DNA of 64,000 bases, taken from assembly GCA_004352715.1 (NCBI GenBank), contig SCFE01000039.1, forward strand, positions 368,796 through 432,795, read 5' to 3'. Of this stretch, positions 1 to 12,575 are shown one piece after another. Numbering within the stretch: position 1 is the first letter of the stretch; every line of letters starts with the position of its first letter. This DNA is from Hofstenia miamia. Its lineage: Eukaryota; Xenacoelomorpha; Acoela. The notes below the pieces were generated by a model that was not told the origin of the DNA, searched no databases, and saw nothing but the letters and a program-made list of their open reading frames with translations. A program made the position numbers and the translations under genes.

Positions 1-1
1 A

Positions 2-781
2 AGTCTTAATGCAAACAGAAACGATTTCTTAAAATTAATTACAAGAATTGGAAAAAATCCAATATTCATAATTACAGAAACTTGGCTTAAGCCTGATATT
101 GACCCTAACTTGTTTAACCCAGACCGACAATATTTTGAGGTTTTTACTAAGAATCGAATAGGTAGAGGTGGTGGACTTATGATAATTGTGCCAAAATTTT
201 TAAAGCCAACCCGTAAATCCGAATATAAACTTAATCACGAAATATTTGAATCGCTGTGGATAAAAATAAAATCAATAGAGAACTGTTTCGAAAAAGATTT
301 GATAAACATAACTTATAATCCAAATAAAAATTATCTAGTCGAATATTTAAATTATAAAATATACGAAATATCTGAAATATGTAATGATTATAACTCTCTA
401 AATATATTCGGTGACTTTAATATTAATTACTTTAACTCTTATGAACGAAATTCTATAAATGCATTGTGTGCTACTTGTAACCTTCATTGTGTAAATACGG
501 TTTGTCCAACTCGCATGAACATTTTAATTGATTACTTTTTTATTAATTCTTATATTTCTTTCAAATCTTTAATGTTTGAATCATTTAGTGATCATGCACT
601 GTGTACACATATTAGTAACAAAACTACTAAAAGCAAACAATTTAAAATCATAANTAAAGCAATTAAATTGCCGCTAATCAAGTCCATGAACTGGTATCAA
701 TTAAACGAGAACTATTTGATTTTGCGAAATCCGAGCCGACAAAGGCTAATTGGACCAATTACGAAAAATCAAAGAAAGTAA
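2..781 (+). pseudogene. LINE ORF2 endonuclease domain remnant (family A)
   Basis: Reading from base 2, the frame is open from the window edge and carries the landmarks of an exonuclease-endonuclease-phosphatase LINE endonuclease. These are ITETWL (metal-binding Glu), a glycine-rich GRGGGLMI segment, GDFN (the Asp/Asn catalytic pair) and SDHALCTH (catalytic Asp-His). The enzyme would nick target DNA to prime reverse transcription. The N-terminal part lies outside the window. One N at 654 hides a codon. The frame ends at 779-781, and the link to the RT domain further on is broken, so I treat it as a relic. Confidence 0.85.
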
Positions 782-1075
782 TTAAGCAATTAAGACCAAA
801 AAATTTAACTAAAGTTCTCAAAAATTCTTTAATCAATTAATCTCTACTCGAGAAAAATGGCGATACATCCATAAATTTATTTGAAAATCTAAAGGACTTT
901 CATCCGAAATAAATGAATTAACATCAATAACACTACCGTTACAGACAAAACTCAAATACTAAATCATTTAAATTCAACATTCAAAGAACTTGGAAATTTC
1001 AATTTCTCATCTTATAAGAAAAAACAAAATCCTAATAATCTCAAACAATCAAAACAATTTTCCTTTAGACTTGCT

Positions 1076-1960
1076 ACAATCAATGAATCAGAAAACATTG
1101 TTAAAAATCTTGATACCAACAAATCAACCGCTTCTTATAATCTCCCATTTTTTATTATTAAACGTTTTTTTCCTATTTTTGGAGAACAATTATTAGTCGC
1201 ATTTAATCAATGTATTATTGATTGTGAATTTCCAGACTTACTAAAAAAATCGGATATAACTCCTATATATAAAAAAGGTGACAACCTAAACGCAAAAAAT
1301 TATAGACCCATTTGTATTACACATCCTTTAAGCAAACTCTTTGAAAAACTGTTGTATATTCAAATAAACGCATTCCTAAAATCTGAAAACATCCTATCGA
1401 ATAAGCAATTTGGTTTTCGTGCTGGGCATAGCACCCAGGACGCAATTTTATCGATCACGCAACAAATTAAGTCTAATATATCTCATAATAAGTGCAGTTG
1501 TGTAGCATTACTAGATTTAAGTAAGGCATTCAATTCAATGAATTTCGATATCTTGCAAGACAAGCTTATAAATTATAATTTTGGTGTTAACTCAATTAAT
1601 TTAATTATGAACTTCTTAAAAAATAGACAGCAGCGTGTAATATTAAACAGTAAAAAATCAAGTTATGTTACGACTGACCATGGGGTGCCCCAAGGTACTG
1701 TACTTGGCCCTATTTTATTTGCAATTTTTGTAAATGATATAATAAAACATGTTAAACACAGCGACATTTACCAATATGCCGACGACACATGCCTAATAAG
1801 TACCGCAAAAATCTTTTGATGCTACAAAAAACCTCCAAACAGATATAGAAAAATTAAACAATTATTTTACTAATAATCAACTGAAACTAAATATTGAAAA
1901 AACTCAATTTATAATTTTTTCACCGAACGCACAAAGAAATCTGATAAATGATATATCGTA
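1076..1960 (+). pseudogene. LINE ORF2 reverse transcriptase domain remnant (family A)
   Basis: The frame is open from about 1076 to 1819 (248 codons) and contains the RT landmarks in order: YRPI, QFGFRAGHST, LDLSKAFNSM, GVPQGTVLGPILF and the catalytic YADD followed by TCLIS. It then shifts frame near 1815. The sequence after the shift, with LKLNIEKTQFIIFSP, is the usual segment following the active site. The catalytic YADD is intact here, unlike the copy near 63.3 kb. The gene is non-functional because of the frameshift and the deleted thumb. Confidence 0.88.
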
Positions 1961-2461
1961 ATAAATATAAAATATTATCTCCGTTCTATCAAATTCGTAT
2001 GCATATGCTATCTATCTTATTTAAATTCAAATCTCTACAAACATCTCTCCTTTTCCTTAATGACTATATTAAATTAAATGAGTGATCGCGAAAATTGTTG
2101 AGTTTAGATAAAAATTATAATGGCTTTCATCACATATCAATTAAATTGTGGAATAATTTAGATTATGAAAAGCGAATAGAAAAAAAACTATAAAAAATTT
2201 AGAAAAAAATTGAAACAATTTCTTCTAATAAAACAGTATACATTAGGGGACGGTAATACACTTCATGCATTCGAAACATACATCTAACATTGAGCACCTA
2301 CACAAACATCCACTCAAACATTATTATATTATTATATATTGTACATATTAATTTGTAGTTATTTGTTCATGTTTATTTTTTGTCATATGTTAGTTTGTAG
2401 ATCTTGTATACACATATTGCGCAATAAATTTGCTCTGACTATTATTATTATTATTATTATT

Positions 2462-2645
2462 AAGGTATGGAATGATCTACCTCTAAATGTTAAGATATCT
2501 CCTGCCATAACGTTATTTAAAGCGATGTTAAAATTTCACCTTTTTCTGTTTGCATTCTCCTAATTGTTTTATTGTTGTGATCACCATGAGGCAATTTTTT
2601 ATGTGGCGGTTTAAAAATATATATTATTATTATTATTATTATTAA
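2462..2645 (+). mobile_element. 5'-truncated LINE 3' tail, second insertion
   Basis: Directly after the (ATT)n tail of the first LINE comes a short frame with KVWNDLPLNVKISPAITLFK, the typical last stretch of a CR1/L2-type RT protein (WNxLP followed by a short helix). It stops at 2561-2563 and is followed by about 60 bases of 3' UTR and another (ATT)n tail at about 2622-2645. It is best read as a second, severely 5'-truncated LINE copy inserted at or next to the tail of the first. Confidence 0.7.
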
Positions 2646-5010
2646 ATCTGCAAATATTTTCTTAACAAAATATAAAATGCTATTTTTCGTTCAAAGCTTG
2701 TTAGTCGCAGCTTGGTGTTATGCCAAGCAAGAAATTGGTTTCTAATAATGCATTTTTTTTTCATGTAGACGTTAATAAATCATAAATAAAACTTAGGATA
2801 GTTGGCAAAGCAATAAAAATAGTGGTAAAATTCTGAAAAATAGAGTAGCTTTATGTATAGAATGTCTTCAAAATCAAAATGATGTGTAAACGCACAATTG
2901 TGTATTCAATAATAAAATGTAAGGGTTGACAATGTTATTGCTTCAATTAAGTCTTCTTGACTGATTTGGAATTCCATCAGATGTTGTTATTTCTTAGTGC
3001 TGAAGTTGGCTTACTGTAGAATCTGCATCTGGATGAGATTGACCCAATTTATGTAACAATTTTACTTTATCTAGGTTATGATGTCTTCTATTGCAGCATG
3101 CGCGACTCCATCAGCTCTTGCCGCTTTTCGATTTAACTATACTTGCTTAACTTAGACTGTTATCTAATTACAACTCTATTGTAATTGTGTGAGTAATACG
3201 AGTTCTTTTAGATTGATAGCAGATTACCGGGCCGAAACCCAAAGCGGAACCATGCAATGAAGAATGAATCAACAGCATATGCTAATCACCAGTTACCAAG
3301 CAATTGATTATGGCTCATGGAAGGCTCTCAGTGACTGTATATTATCTGTAGTGTGGTGTTGCCTATTGTTGCTTATCTTTGATAAATTTGTACACCGATT
3401 GTTCTTGTTATTACTCGCAATAACGGAAGTTCTGCAACCTAACTGCATCAGCTTAATTTTTTGCCTTCATATAAGTAAAGCTCCATGTAAATATATACAT
3501 AACCTTTCATACATGTGAAAAATCAATGTGGCTAGCAAAGACAAGAAGTCATTAAGCCCACAAGCAATTATTAACAGATAATAAGGGTGTTCGTAGACAC
3601 CTCATACGATAAAAGGTATTATTCCCTACAAATTTGGATCTAAAATAAGATTTCAACCTAATGTTATAGCTGTCCAGCTATTTGAGTGCATTTATTATAA
3701 GTATGAAGAAAATTTTGAGAAAAATCCCGATAAATGAATTTGGAGGTCCAGAGAACTGCTCGTGTTCTTCAGCGTTTAGCTTTCTATTTGCATTTTTAAT
3801 CAAACCTGAATAATACAAAATAAATCCAAAGTAATTTAATTCATAAATCAAAATAATATTCCTATGGCATTCTTCGTGATTTGCATTGCACATCTACAGA
3901 TTAAGCAATCACAGTGGCTGACTGAGATTAATGAAAAAGCATGCAATCCCGCAAGCAAAAGCTTTTGAATAAATTACAATCAACCAAAGTAATTATTCTT
4001 AAATATAATATTTATTGAACGACTAAGCAGATCGCGAATTAATGTAATGCAGTAGTTTTCCATGACATCCCTAATTTGAAAATTTCGAAAATCTTGGAAT
4101 GTTTTTAAAAAAATATTAGTTCTTTCATTTCTTTCAAAGATCTTGCAAATTTTTTAAAGAAATTTAAAAATTGTGGGTATTGATTAAATTTATAATAAAA
4201 AATATGGTTATTGGAACTGGCAGTGCTCCATCAGTTGACAAGTTGCAGTAATATGGTTCCAGCTCCAGCTTATGTTTATATGTAAATTTCATCATTATTA
4301 TGTTTCCAAAATTGATAAATAGAAAAATGCATTGTCAAATGCAACTTTTTCCCAATTTATAATATATAAATTCAATAAAATCTCAAAATATTGATTCCTC
4401 GAAAATTCTGAATGCATTAACTACTGATTTTTTTTACATTTAACTTATTTGAAGTTGTGAATTAATAAATTGCTTTTCAAAAGTACGGTTAATTTCTCAA
4501 TGATAAAATAATTCTGGTTTGTCGATTTGAATGCTTGTTGCCATAGTACATAATTAGGAAATTTACTTCCCTGTAAGTCAACTGCATTTACTGATAATAA
4601 TTTGGGAAGTATGTGTTAATGTCATTTAGCAGCATTTATTGTGATTTTGGACTATAAGGTTCAAGATTTCGTGACTATATAATATTGAATTTGTGAATGT
4701 CCATGAAATTTTTTGGGAAGTTTATTTTCAATTCTGTGAAATCTTTAAATCTTGAAATTTTTTACAAGATTCTTGTAATTTTTGTACTTTTTATATGTTT
4801 ATTCCAAAAAATTAAGAAAATTCATAGAATTTTTCAAGATACTATCATCGTCGTGGGCAGTTTATTTGTAAATCTTTTTAGTTTTTTGTTATTGAACATT
4901 CAATACAATTCTAATAAGCATCTAGAAGATTTCAGCAAATTATTTGAACTTCAAATGTCTGAAATGAATATATTAATTAAAGACTGAAATGATGTTTTAT
5001 CAATTATTAG
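2646..5010. other. AT-rich stretch with no recognised gene
   Basis: Short open frames occur (3264-3518 plus, 3678-3893 minus, 4697-4987 plus), but none has a recognisable domain and their composition is that of random AT-rich DNA. The last 100 bases may be the degraded 5' part of the following LINE's ORF1. Confidence 0.6.
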
Positions 5011-5542
5011 GCTGTTTGTTTCCCCGTCATCAAACTATCAATGTAGGCAAGCTGAGCTTAATAACAAAAACTCCACGCTTCTTTCAGACTTACAAAAGTC
5101 TTTAAGTCATAAAGAAAATAATCAAAACTATTTAACGCGAATAATTATCCGTGGACTTCCGGAAGTTGCCCAACACCTTAATAAATCAAATGTACTAGAA
5201 AATTATAAATCTTCAGTAATTTCTATACTTAATCATCTTGGTATTGATAGTAATCACAAGGCTTGGCAAATTTAGGAGTGATAAATTACGTCCTATCATT
5301 GTCGATGTTGGAAGGATATGGTATATGCGTCCAATTTTATCAAAAGCTTATTTAATGAAAAATTATCATTGCAAAAATATTTTTATTAAGCCATAATTAT
5401 CCCCATTGGAACGTGAAGTTGAAAAGAAAAAAAATACTTTCTAAGCGCTATGAATTAATTAAATCAGGTGTGGATAGGAGTCAACTTAAAATTCGTAACC
5501 TTCAACTCTTCCAAAATGCATCACTTGTAGTTATTGATTGAC
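5011..5542 (+). pseudogene. LINE family B ORF1-like (nucleic-acid-binding protein) remnant
   Basis: Across two frames the sequence reads TRIIIRGLPE, then a short helix, then KLRPIIVDVG, KAYLMKNY and PLEREVEKK. This order (IxGLPE, RPIxV, then an LxxxER element) is typical of the structured C-terminal half of ORF1 proteins in CR1/Jockey-type LINEs, which coat the element's RNA. A stop at 5273-5275 and a frameshift soon after break it. The expected N-terminal coiled coil is not clear. The call rests on position upstream of the endonuclease and on motif order. Confidence 0.55.
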
Positions 5543-5559
5543 TTATCACATAGCATAAA

Positions 5560-6352
5560 GTTTTTATACACAAATGCACAAAGTTTGATTTCATTAGATA
5601 AAAGAATTAAATTATTAAATCAAGCAATTTGTTTTCATGATTCAATTATCTGCGTAACAGAAACCTGACTTGATCATACCTGTCACGGTTCAATATTTCC
5701 TAACTCTCTATTTTCAGTTGCATCAGAAGCAATGAGGTCATCCTCTTCTAAACATGGTGGTTGCATTATTCTTGTTAAAGATGATATAAATTTTATTCAT
5801 TTAAAAATCAATAATAATGTAAACTTTGGATGTGCAACTATTATTGACTTAAAAACTGTTTTTATTCTCATTATCTGTATCTACATTCCTCCACATTCAA
5901 GCTATTACCACCCACCATGCCAAGAAGTTTTTTCATATATTTCATCTTGCTTAGAGTCTTATCGTACTTTTATAAAGTCCTTAAACAATACAATTATAGA
6001 AGGTAAAATATGCATTATTGGTGACTTCAACTTTACAAATCTTGATTTAGAAACTGGAATTTCTAGTAATTATTATGAACAACAAATTTTGGATTTACTA
6101 CTAAATCAGAAGCTTTATCAAATAGTTACTTTTCCTACTCACAAGAGCGGTATTACTCTTGATCTTGTTTTCATAAATGACGATTGCTTTGAAACAAAAT
6201 TACTTACTCCTTCGTATGACAATTTCTCTGATCATGGTATAATTACCATTGTCTTCAATTTTAATCTTTTTACATATCCTTTCAAGCTGGATAATTTTAA
6301 TAATACTTCCTCATTCTCTTTTTCTCAGGCAAATGAAATGAACTTAAACTAA
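5560..6352 (+). pseudogene. LINE family B endonuclease domain remnant
   Basis: The domain begins with NAQSLISLDKRI and then TET, the usual Asn and catalytic Glu motifs. The following Trp codon has become TGA. A frame open from 5732 to 6352 then gives GGCIILVKDD, IIGDFNFTNLD, LDLVFIND and SDHGIITI. These are the substrate-loop, catalytic Asp/Asn and Asp-His landmarks of an APE-type LINE endonuclease. It ends at a stop at 6350-6352, before the RT. Confidence 0.85.
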
Positions 6353-6863
6353 ACTTGATCTCTTCGCTTTTTTCATTTAATCACCCTCTTGATAATTCAT
6401 CTTATATTGATACATGGTATAATGATTTATTTTATATAATTACACCTACGTTCCAAGAAAAAGGAATAAGCGACGTCATCTACCCCAATATTTTAGCTCA
6501 CACACTGTTCATCTACTAAATAAATTTGATTCGCTTAAACGAAAACTTATGAAGCCAACTTCATCAAGAATACCTAATCAACTTATTTTAATCCGACGAC
6601 AACTATCAGAATCTATCGAACTTGATGCGACATTATTTGCTGAAAATTTCGCTAATAAATACAGAATAAATAAGCTTCTTCGTTCATTAAAATCATATCC
6701 TTTTCCTTCAAGAATCTATTGGAAATCGGATGTTGCGAATAATCAATTAGAAATTAGTTCTATGTTTAATCGTTATTTTGCTTCAGTTCAAGTTATTCAA
6801 TGTGATGGTGTGTCCTTAATAGCTGCACTTCATCAGGATGTGGTTTAGATTGCTTACCTAGCT

Positions 6864-8320
6864 TCATTTTTGAGGGAGTATGCTAAAGAAATATCTTTTC
6901 ATGTTTTTCAACTTTTCAAATCTTTATGGAAGCTCGCATTATTTCCAATGATCTGGAAAGCCGCAAAAATTATTCCTTTGTTTAAATCAGGCAATAGAAA
7001 TAACGTGTGTAATTATAGACCAATCTCTATTTTACCAAAACTTTCCTTGCTTTTTGAAAAATTATTTTTTTAAGGAACTTTTTACTACAGTGCGTTCTTT
7101 ACTATAAAAACATCAATATGAATTAATAGAGAAACGATAAACTATTTTACAACTTTTGAATTATTTAAAATAAGTTTATCATTAGCATGGCATAAACTGT
7201 CCTTTGCTTTCCTTTTATCTTGACTTTAGCAAAGCATTTGATAAAGTATCACATTCAATATTAATTTATAAGCTTAAAAATATATTTGGTATTTCTAACC
7301 ATTTATTAGCATTAATTACATCATATTTATCACAAAGATCTCAATGTGTCAACATAGGTGATGTTAGATCAAATGCAATACCGGTGCCGAGTGGAATTCC
7401 TCAAGGCTATTGTTTGGGACCACTTTTATTTATTTGTTTTATAAATGACCTTCCATCTGTTTGCCAGAATTCATTTCCATATTTATTTGCTGATGACTTT
7501 AAATTACTAATTTATCCACCGTTTGGAAATGATTTATCATTTATCAAAGATTGGGCTTTTAATTTAGAAAAATCTCTTCTAATACAATTTATGATAGATA
7601 AATGTCCTCCTTTATTGTTCAGTGGAAAAACGTTTTATCCAACAAGTGAGGTTCGTGATCTTGGTGTCTATATTACATCTAAATTGTCATGCTCTCATCA
7701 TATTGATAAGATCTCCAAATCTTGTAAAGTATTTTCTTTTATCAGAAGATCTCTTCCTTTTAGCACATTAACAAATTTTAAATTAATGTTATATAAATCA
7801 ATGGTTCTTTCTATTTTAATATACGCTTCACCCACATGGTATGCGAATTTATCAGATGTGCTTAACTCGATCGTTTTCAATCAATGTGTACAAAATAGAT
7901 TACCACTGGCATTTCTTATAAAAATCGTCTTTTAAAGTTGAAAATTCTCCAGATTTCTCTACAACTCCAAGTAAATGATTTGTTATTTATGAATACATTA
8001 GTAAATAACAAATATGACACAGACATTTTCAACTTCATTTCGCTTTATTCTCCAAACTATAAGAACATGCGTTCTCAAGATCTAATTTTATTTCAAGTTA
8101 AAAAACTTGTAAACGAAAGACAGAATTTTCTATTTTAATCGTATATGTCGTTTGGCTAATTTTCTTCAAAGAACAGCTAACATTAATGTATTTTATGATA
8201 CTTCGATTTTTAAGATGATGCTGTTTGAATATGCCTTTGATCATCTCAAACTTAAATTTAATGAAAACTATCATTGTTCTAAATTTTTCGTTTGTTTTTG
8301 TTCGACTTGTATCCATAATT
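6864..8320 (+). pseudogene. LINE family B reverse transcriptase and C-terminal remnant
   Basis: The RT fingers start with WKAAKIIPLFKSG and NYRPISILP, and a stop and deletion follow at about 7070-7200. The palm then reads YLDFSKAFDKVSH, SGIPQGYCLGPLLF and LFADDFKLL with the catalytic Asp pair intact. The thumb-like part, with VRDLGVYITSKLS and a YASPTWY segment, runs to 7935. Frames at 7938-8138 and 8152-8310 continue the C-terminal region, ending in a short Cys-containing segment. This is a copy of the retrotransposon polymerase disabled by several indels. Confidence 0.87.
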
Positions 8321-8647
8321 TAAATTGCGTTTTTAATTTTATTTGTAGTGCCATTATTATTGTAATAAATCATTTTAATAATAATATTAATAATAATAAT
8401 ATTATGAAATTCCATCTTCAACGTCATCCACTTATCCCACATCGGTTGAAACTCCAAGTTTATTTGTTAGATTTCCATTATCTTTTGATGCATTAGCACC
8501 AGTTTGTACATAGCTTAAAATGAAATGGTTAAAAATTATTATTTTTCTCTAAATTCTATTCCAAGTTGTATTTTTGTATATAAATAGATGTTAGAATTTA
8601 CACCACACATACTTTCATTCATTGTTATATAGACGAAGATAATTTAA

Positions 8648-11133
8648 CACTGGAAGCGCTATACTTTAAATATACCTAAAAGCGCCAAAACCCGTCAATT
8701 GACGATTTCTATATTTTACGTTTTGTAAATTATTACAAATATACTAACCTTAGTAACATATTATAAATGATATTTAAAACATAAATTCATGTAAATATTC
8801 ATGTACACAGATTATATTGTCCTGTTAAAATAATAAAAAGGGTGTGAATAGTTTGTGCAAATATTTCAAAGAGGTGCAAATATTTTACAGCAAGAGTTTC
8901 ACAGCTAATTGTACCCAATTATCATGGATTACTAAATATACTATACATTGTAGGCTACAATTTCATTTGATAGAGTTGCTGCAAAGATGTGCAAAGGTGT
9001 AGAAATTTCAAGCATACCAGTATCATTTGTCATTTGTAATGTCTCAACGAATGTCAGCTCAATGTTTCTTGCAAACAATGATAAACCTTCCAGGTGATGA
9101 ATCTGGAGATTACACTGAACAAGATTTAGAAGAGTTAGAGTAGAATAATGATGAACAGCTATTACATGATATTTCATATTCAACAAGCAGCAGTGATAAA
9201 GATTTAGACTTCTTGGCACATAGCAATCACGAAGAGATTGACAATGAAAATAATTTAATTGGAGGGCGAGATGGAACTGAATGGACAATAATTGAAAATA
9301 CACAGGGAGCTAGACGTGGTAGAATGCAACGACAAAATATAATAAGCCAGCCTGAAGGTGTAACATGAGCTTGTGCTGGCATCATAACTCCATTAGACTC
9401 ATTGAATCTTACCTTTAATGATTTGATGCTGAATTTTATTGTTGATTGTACAAATGCTTTTGCTAATGAAAGGATAGATGGTTGGAATCTAACAAGAGAT
9501 GATCTGGAAAAATTCTTGGGACTACTGTACCTAAAAGGAATTATATATTGACGAAATTATCCATTTGAAGAACTATGGTCAACGACATATGGATGCCCCA
9601 TATTCAATAAGACACTGCCCCGCCAAAAATGAGATAGATAAAAAGGTTTCTCAGATTTGATCGTCGTCAAGATCGCCGTAGAAATCTGCAACATGACAGG
9701 TTTTGTCTAATTTCAACTATTTTAGATCGCTTTGTACCTAATTCTCAACGTTGCTAACACCCACCATCATTCTTGACTATTGATGAACAATTATTTCCGA
9801 CTAAAACACGCTGCCGTTTTAAGCAGTATATGCCCGCAAAACCGGATAAATTTGGGATAAAATTTTGGATATTAGCTCATCTTTCATTAATATTGTTATA
9901 ATATCAAACCCTATCTTGGAAAAGATTAGAACAGACATGTGTAACTTGGTGCACACGTTGTGCAAACACTTAAGAAACCTCTGAACAACAAAGGATACAA
10001 TGTAACTATTGATAATTTTTTTACTTCTAAACAACTTGCTCATCTTATGCTCCAAGTCCGAACAACAATAGTCGGAACCGTGCGTTCAAATCGTTCGCGA
10101 AATTCTTCCTCCCCAAAATTTAGGACTGCATGATTCTGTAACGTACCAAAGTGGTCAGTTGCAACTTACCAGATATCAAGCGAAACCAAAAAGAGCTGTA
10201 CATATGCTTTCTAAGCATCATAGCGATGCTGTTTATCAAGAAGATGGTAAGAAGAAGCATGAAGTGTATTATTTTATAATAATAATAAATATGCAGTTGA
10301 TCTACTAGACAAAATTGGTCTGTAGACGCTAGCCCTTGGTCATTTTTTTTATTATTTTGGATATTACTGGAGTGAACGCATGAGTGTTGTATAAACAATA
10401 AACACATTCTGATATCAGTAGACGCACTTTTCTGCAACAACTGTCCAAAGAGGTCAGAAAAGACGTTCATGTTCAGACTACTCAATAATCTTTTGTCCCA
10501 ACTCTCCAAAATCGAGTCACTTGTCAGATTAATATTCATTGTAAAAAGAATAGAAAGGATTTGCAGTAAACCTGTTTGTGGGAAGTGCCAAGCTGTCATA
10601 TGTATCAAATGTTTTGACGAATAGCTTTTAAATACTTCTTTTGTTTTTGTTAGCGCAAATATATGTATTGTCTCAATAAAAATTGCAATATAGATCTATC
10701 TTTATCAACTTGGTCGACCAATTGTAAATATGTTCATATATTGCACCAAATATTAGAAACATGCAGCAAAAATATAAGGCTAAGATTTTTATAACAGTCT
10801 ATTTTTTTCATTTAATGTGTAGAAACCACTTGTATAGCAAGAAATAATAATATAACTTTTTTTATGAATAGTATAACCTGTAAACATATTTAGTTTAAGT
10901 AAGTAATTTAACTTTGAGGTCATTGCAGTCGTCAATTGACGGGTAATGGCGCTTAAAGGTATATCTTCACACTACTTTTTTCTATGTGGTACTATTAGAA
11001 GAAAAATTGGTCCACTTGTTCTTTGCAATTATAAAAAATAGTAAATGATTACTGAGGAAAAACCACTTCTACAAAAAATAATTTTAGTTTAAAATTTCAA
11101 AATTGTCAATTGACGTGTTTGGCGCTTCTAGTG
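8648..11133 (+). mobile_element. piggyBac-type DNA transposon 1 with both ends
   Basis: The element is flanked by TTAA at 8644-8647 and at 11134-11137, the canonical piggyBac target duplication. The left end reads CACTGGAAGCGC and the right end, reverse complemented, CACTAGAAGCGC. Subterminal copies of an AGCGCC...CGTCAATTGACG motif occur three times: near 8680-8703, inverted near 10929-10962, and in the right end near 11104-11125. It carries a broken transposase at 9039-10624. Length is 2,486 bp. Confidence 0.92.
9039..10624 (+). pseudogene. piggyBac transposase pseudogene 1 (PGBD4-like)
   Basis: The frame opens with an acidic N-terminus from the ATG at 9039. It then gives a dimer-region segment (LTRDDLEKFLGLLYLKGI) and, across frameshifts, the catalytic motifs TIDEQLFPTKTRCRF, TIDNFF and AVDLLDK, which hold the three expected Asp residues of the DDD triad. 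At the 3' end a Cys-rich domain reads CGKCQAVICIKC before the TAG at 10622-10624. At least five stops or frameshifts interrupt it, so it is inactive. The family performs TTAA-specific cut-and-paste transposition. Confidence 0.88.
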
Positions 11134-11137
11134 TTAA

Positions 11138-12568
11138 CAACCTATTTTACTTTAATTTTTGTAATAATTTTACGTTTCGTTAAACGTAATACGATCAATT
11201 TTCATGTGTTCGCTATCAATAAGGTAGCCGTAAAGTATTTTTAGATCTATAATCATAACTTAGCTTCTCTTATTCAAATATTCTATATTTGTATTTCTTA
11301 CAATGTATCCCAATGTAAATTCCATTTGTATTAGTGTTGGTATATTGTGGCTCAAATGTTGAGCCAAATAACTTTAGCCTTTTGGCCAAGGTGTTTTACA
11401 AAATGAACCAATGTTGGTTTATTATGGTGTTATGGTTTTCTATGCTGGCACATTTCTACAATGTGGTTAAATTTTTGGGACAATATATATCCGGGCGGGG
11501 AGGAGTTTTGATAAAAATGATTCATTGAGAAGATCTTGATGCATATTTTGGATTTTAGTGATTTAACCAAGGCTGTTTATTTTTTTGTATGTGTTTCATT
11601 TTTGGTGGGTTCGCAGCATTGGCTTCACTATTTAACTATAACATCGGAACAACACTAAGAACAGCGTTGGCTCCTTGTGTAAATCTTTAATGGGTACACT
11701 TAGAATTTTTACAAATATTTCCATTACGTGCCAGGAACTTGGCAAATTGAAAACAGTAGAAGCTAGTAAGAATATACATTATACATTCATATGTTGTTAC
11801 GAAATTTCATTAAATTTGTATTATCGCAGGATAGTTTATTTAAGATGCATAAAAATTCGAACATAGAAAAATAGCCATTTATCATGACAATGTTAGAAAT
11901 GTTGATTTATACAGAGATTTCACAAGATATTGCTTGCAATTCTAATTTTTAGCAGTACATAACCATTGATTTGGATTCTATTCTTATGCTCCAGCAAATA
12001 TCCTAACAGGTACTGTGTAAAACCTAGTATGTTCAAAGAATCGAGACTAAATTATGACTAATTCACACCTAATTCGTACCACATTATAGGCATCCAAAGA
12101 TCAAGCTGGAGAAGCCTAGATACTTAGATTTTTTGTTTGTGATTGTAGTGTACTCAAGCATTGAGAGTTTATATAAGTCTACAATGTGTTTTGGAGTTAA
12201 GAACGAAAGGCTTACTGAACTTATGTGGCTCCCTGCTATCGCTCAATAGGCCATAGTTTAATCACAAGTTCACTCTTCAGAAATCAATAAAATCGGTTGC
12301 CTTGGGAATATGTTGCGCCCATCGGTCACAGTGAAAGAGAATGTAAAAATCCTAGTTCTATATCCAAATACATATTGTACAAACATTTTTGGAAGCACAT
12401 ACGTTTGTTAAATTCATTTATGCGGAAATTCGGCAAATTTGTTATTTCTTAGAAGTGTTTCCTTATTGGTTCATATAAATTTTGCTGTGCCATGGCTAAA
12501 ATCTAAATATTATAGCGTTGCGCAATTACTATCAAAATCATATAGTATTAAATAATTGCTTTTCACAC
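11138..12568. other. No recognised gene
   Basis: Unique AT-rich sequence. Short frames at 11334-11528 and 11675-11866 have no recognisable motif. Confidence 0.6.
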
Positions 12569-12575
12569 ATTAAAT

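Larger units (their letters stand above)
1..2461 (+). mobile_element. Decayed CR1/Jockey-like non-LTR retrotransposon (LINE), family A
   Basis: This LINE enters from the left edge of the window. It shows an apurinic-type endonuclease remnant, then a reverse transcriptase remnant, then a 3' region ending in an (ATT)n tail at about 2439-2461. The segment after the RT active site is internally deleted: thumb-like sequence at about 1820-1960 passes directly into the last part of the C-terminus at about 1965-2200. Stops and frameshifts between the domains show it is dead. A related, reverse-oriented copy lies at 62600-63592. Clade assignment between CR1, Jockey and L2 is not settled by eye. Confidence 0.85.
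5011..8540 (+). mobile_element. Decayed non-LTR retrotransposon (LINE), family B
   Basis: This is a nearly full-length but heavily mutated LINE. An ORF1-like region lies at about 5011-5542, the endonuclease at about 5560-6350 and the RT plus C-terminus at about 6864-8300. An A/T-rich 3' region with TAATAATAAT-like repeats follows at 8376-8404. The RT motifs (FSKAFDKVSH, SGIPQG, FADD) differ from those of the LINE at the window start, so this is a separate family. Many stops and frameshifts separate the blocks. The exact ends and any target-site duplication were not found. Confidence 0.85.

Noticed and set aside
4697-4987. 96-codon frame with a hydrophobic stretch, possible small membrane protein
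   Set aside because: Its Phe/Ile/Leu richness follows from T-rich DNA; there is no motif, and its end may belong to the degraded ORF1 of the LINE that follows.
10120-10608. 162-codon minus-strand frame
   Set aside because: It is antisense to the piggyBac 1 transposase C-terminal part, which has recognisable motifs on the plus strand.
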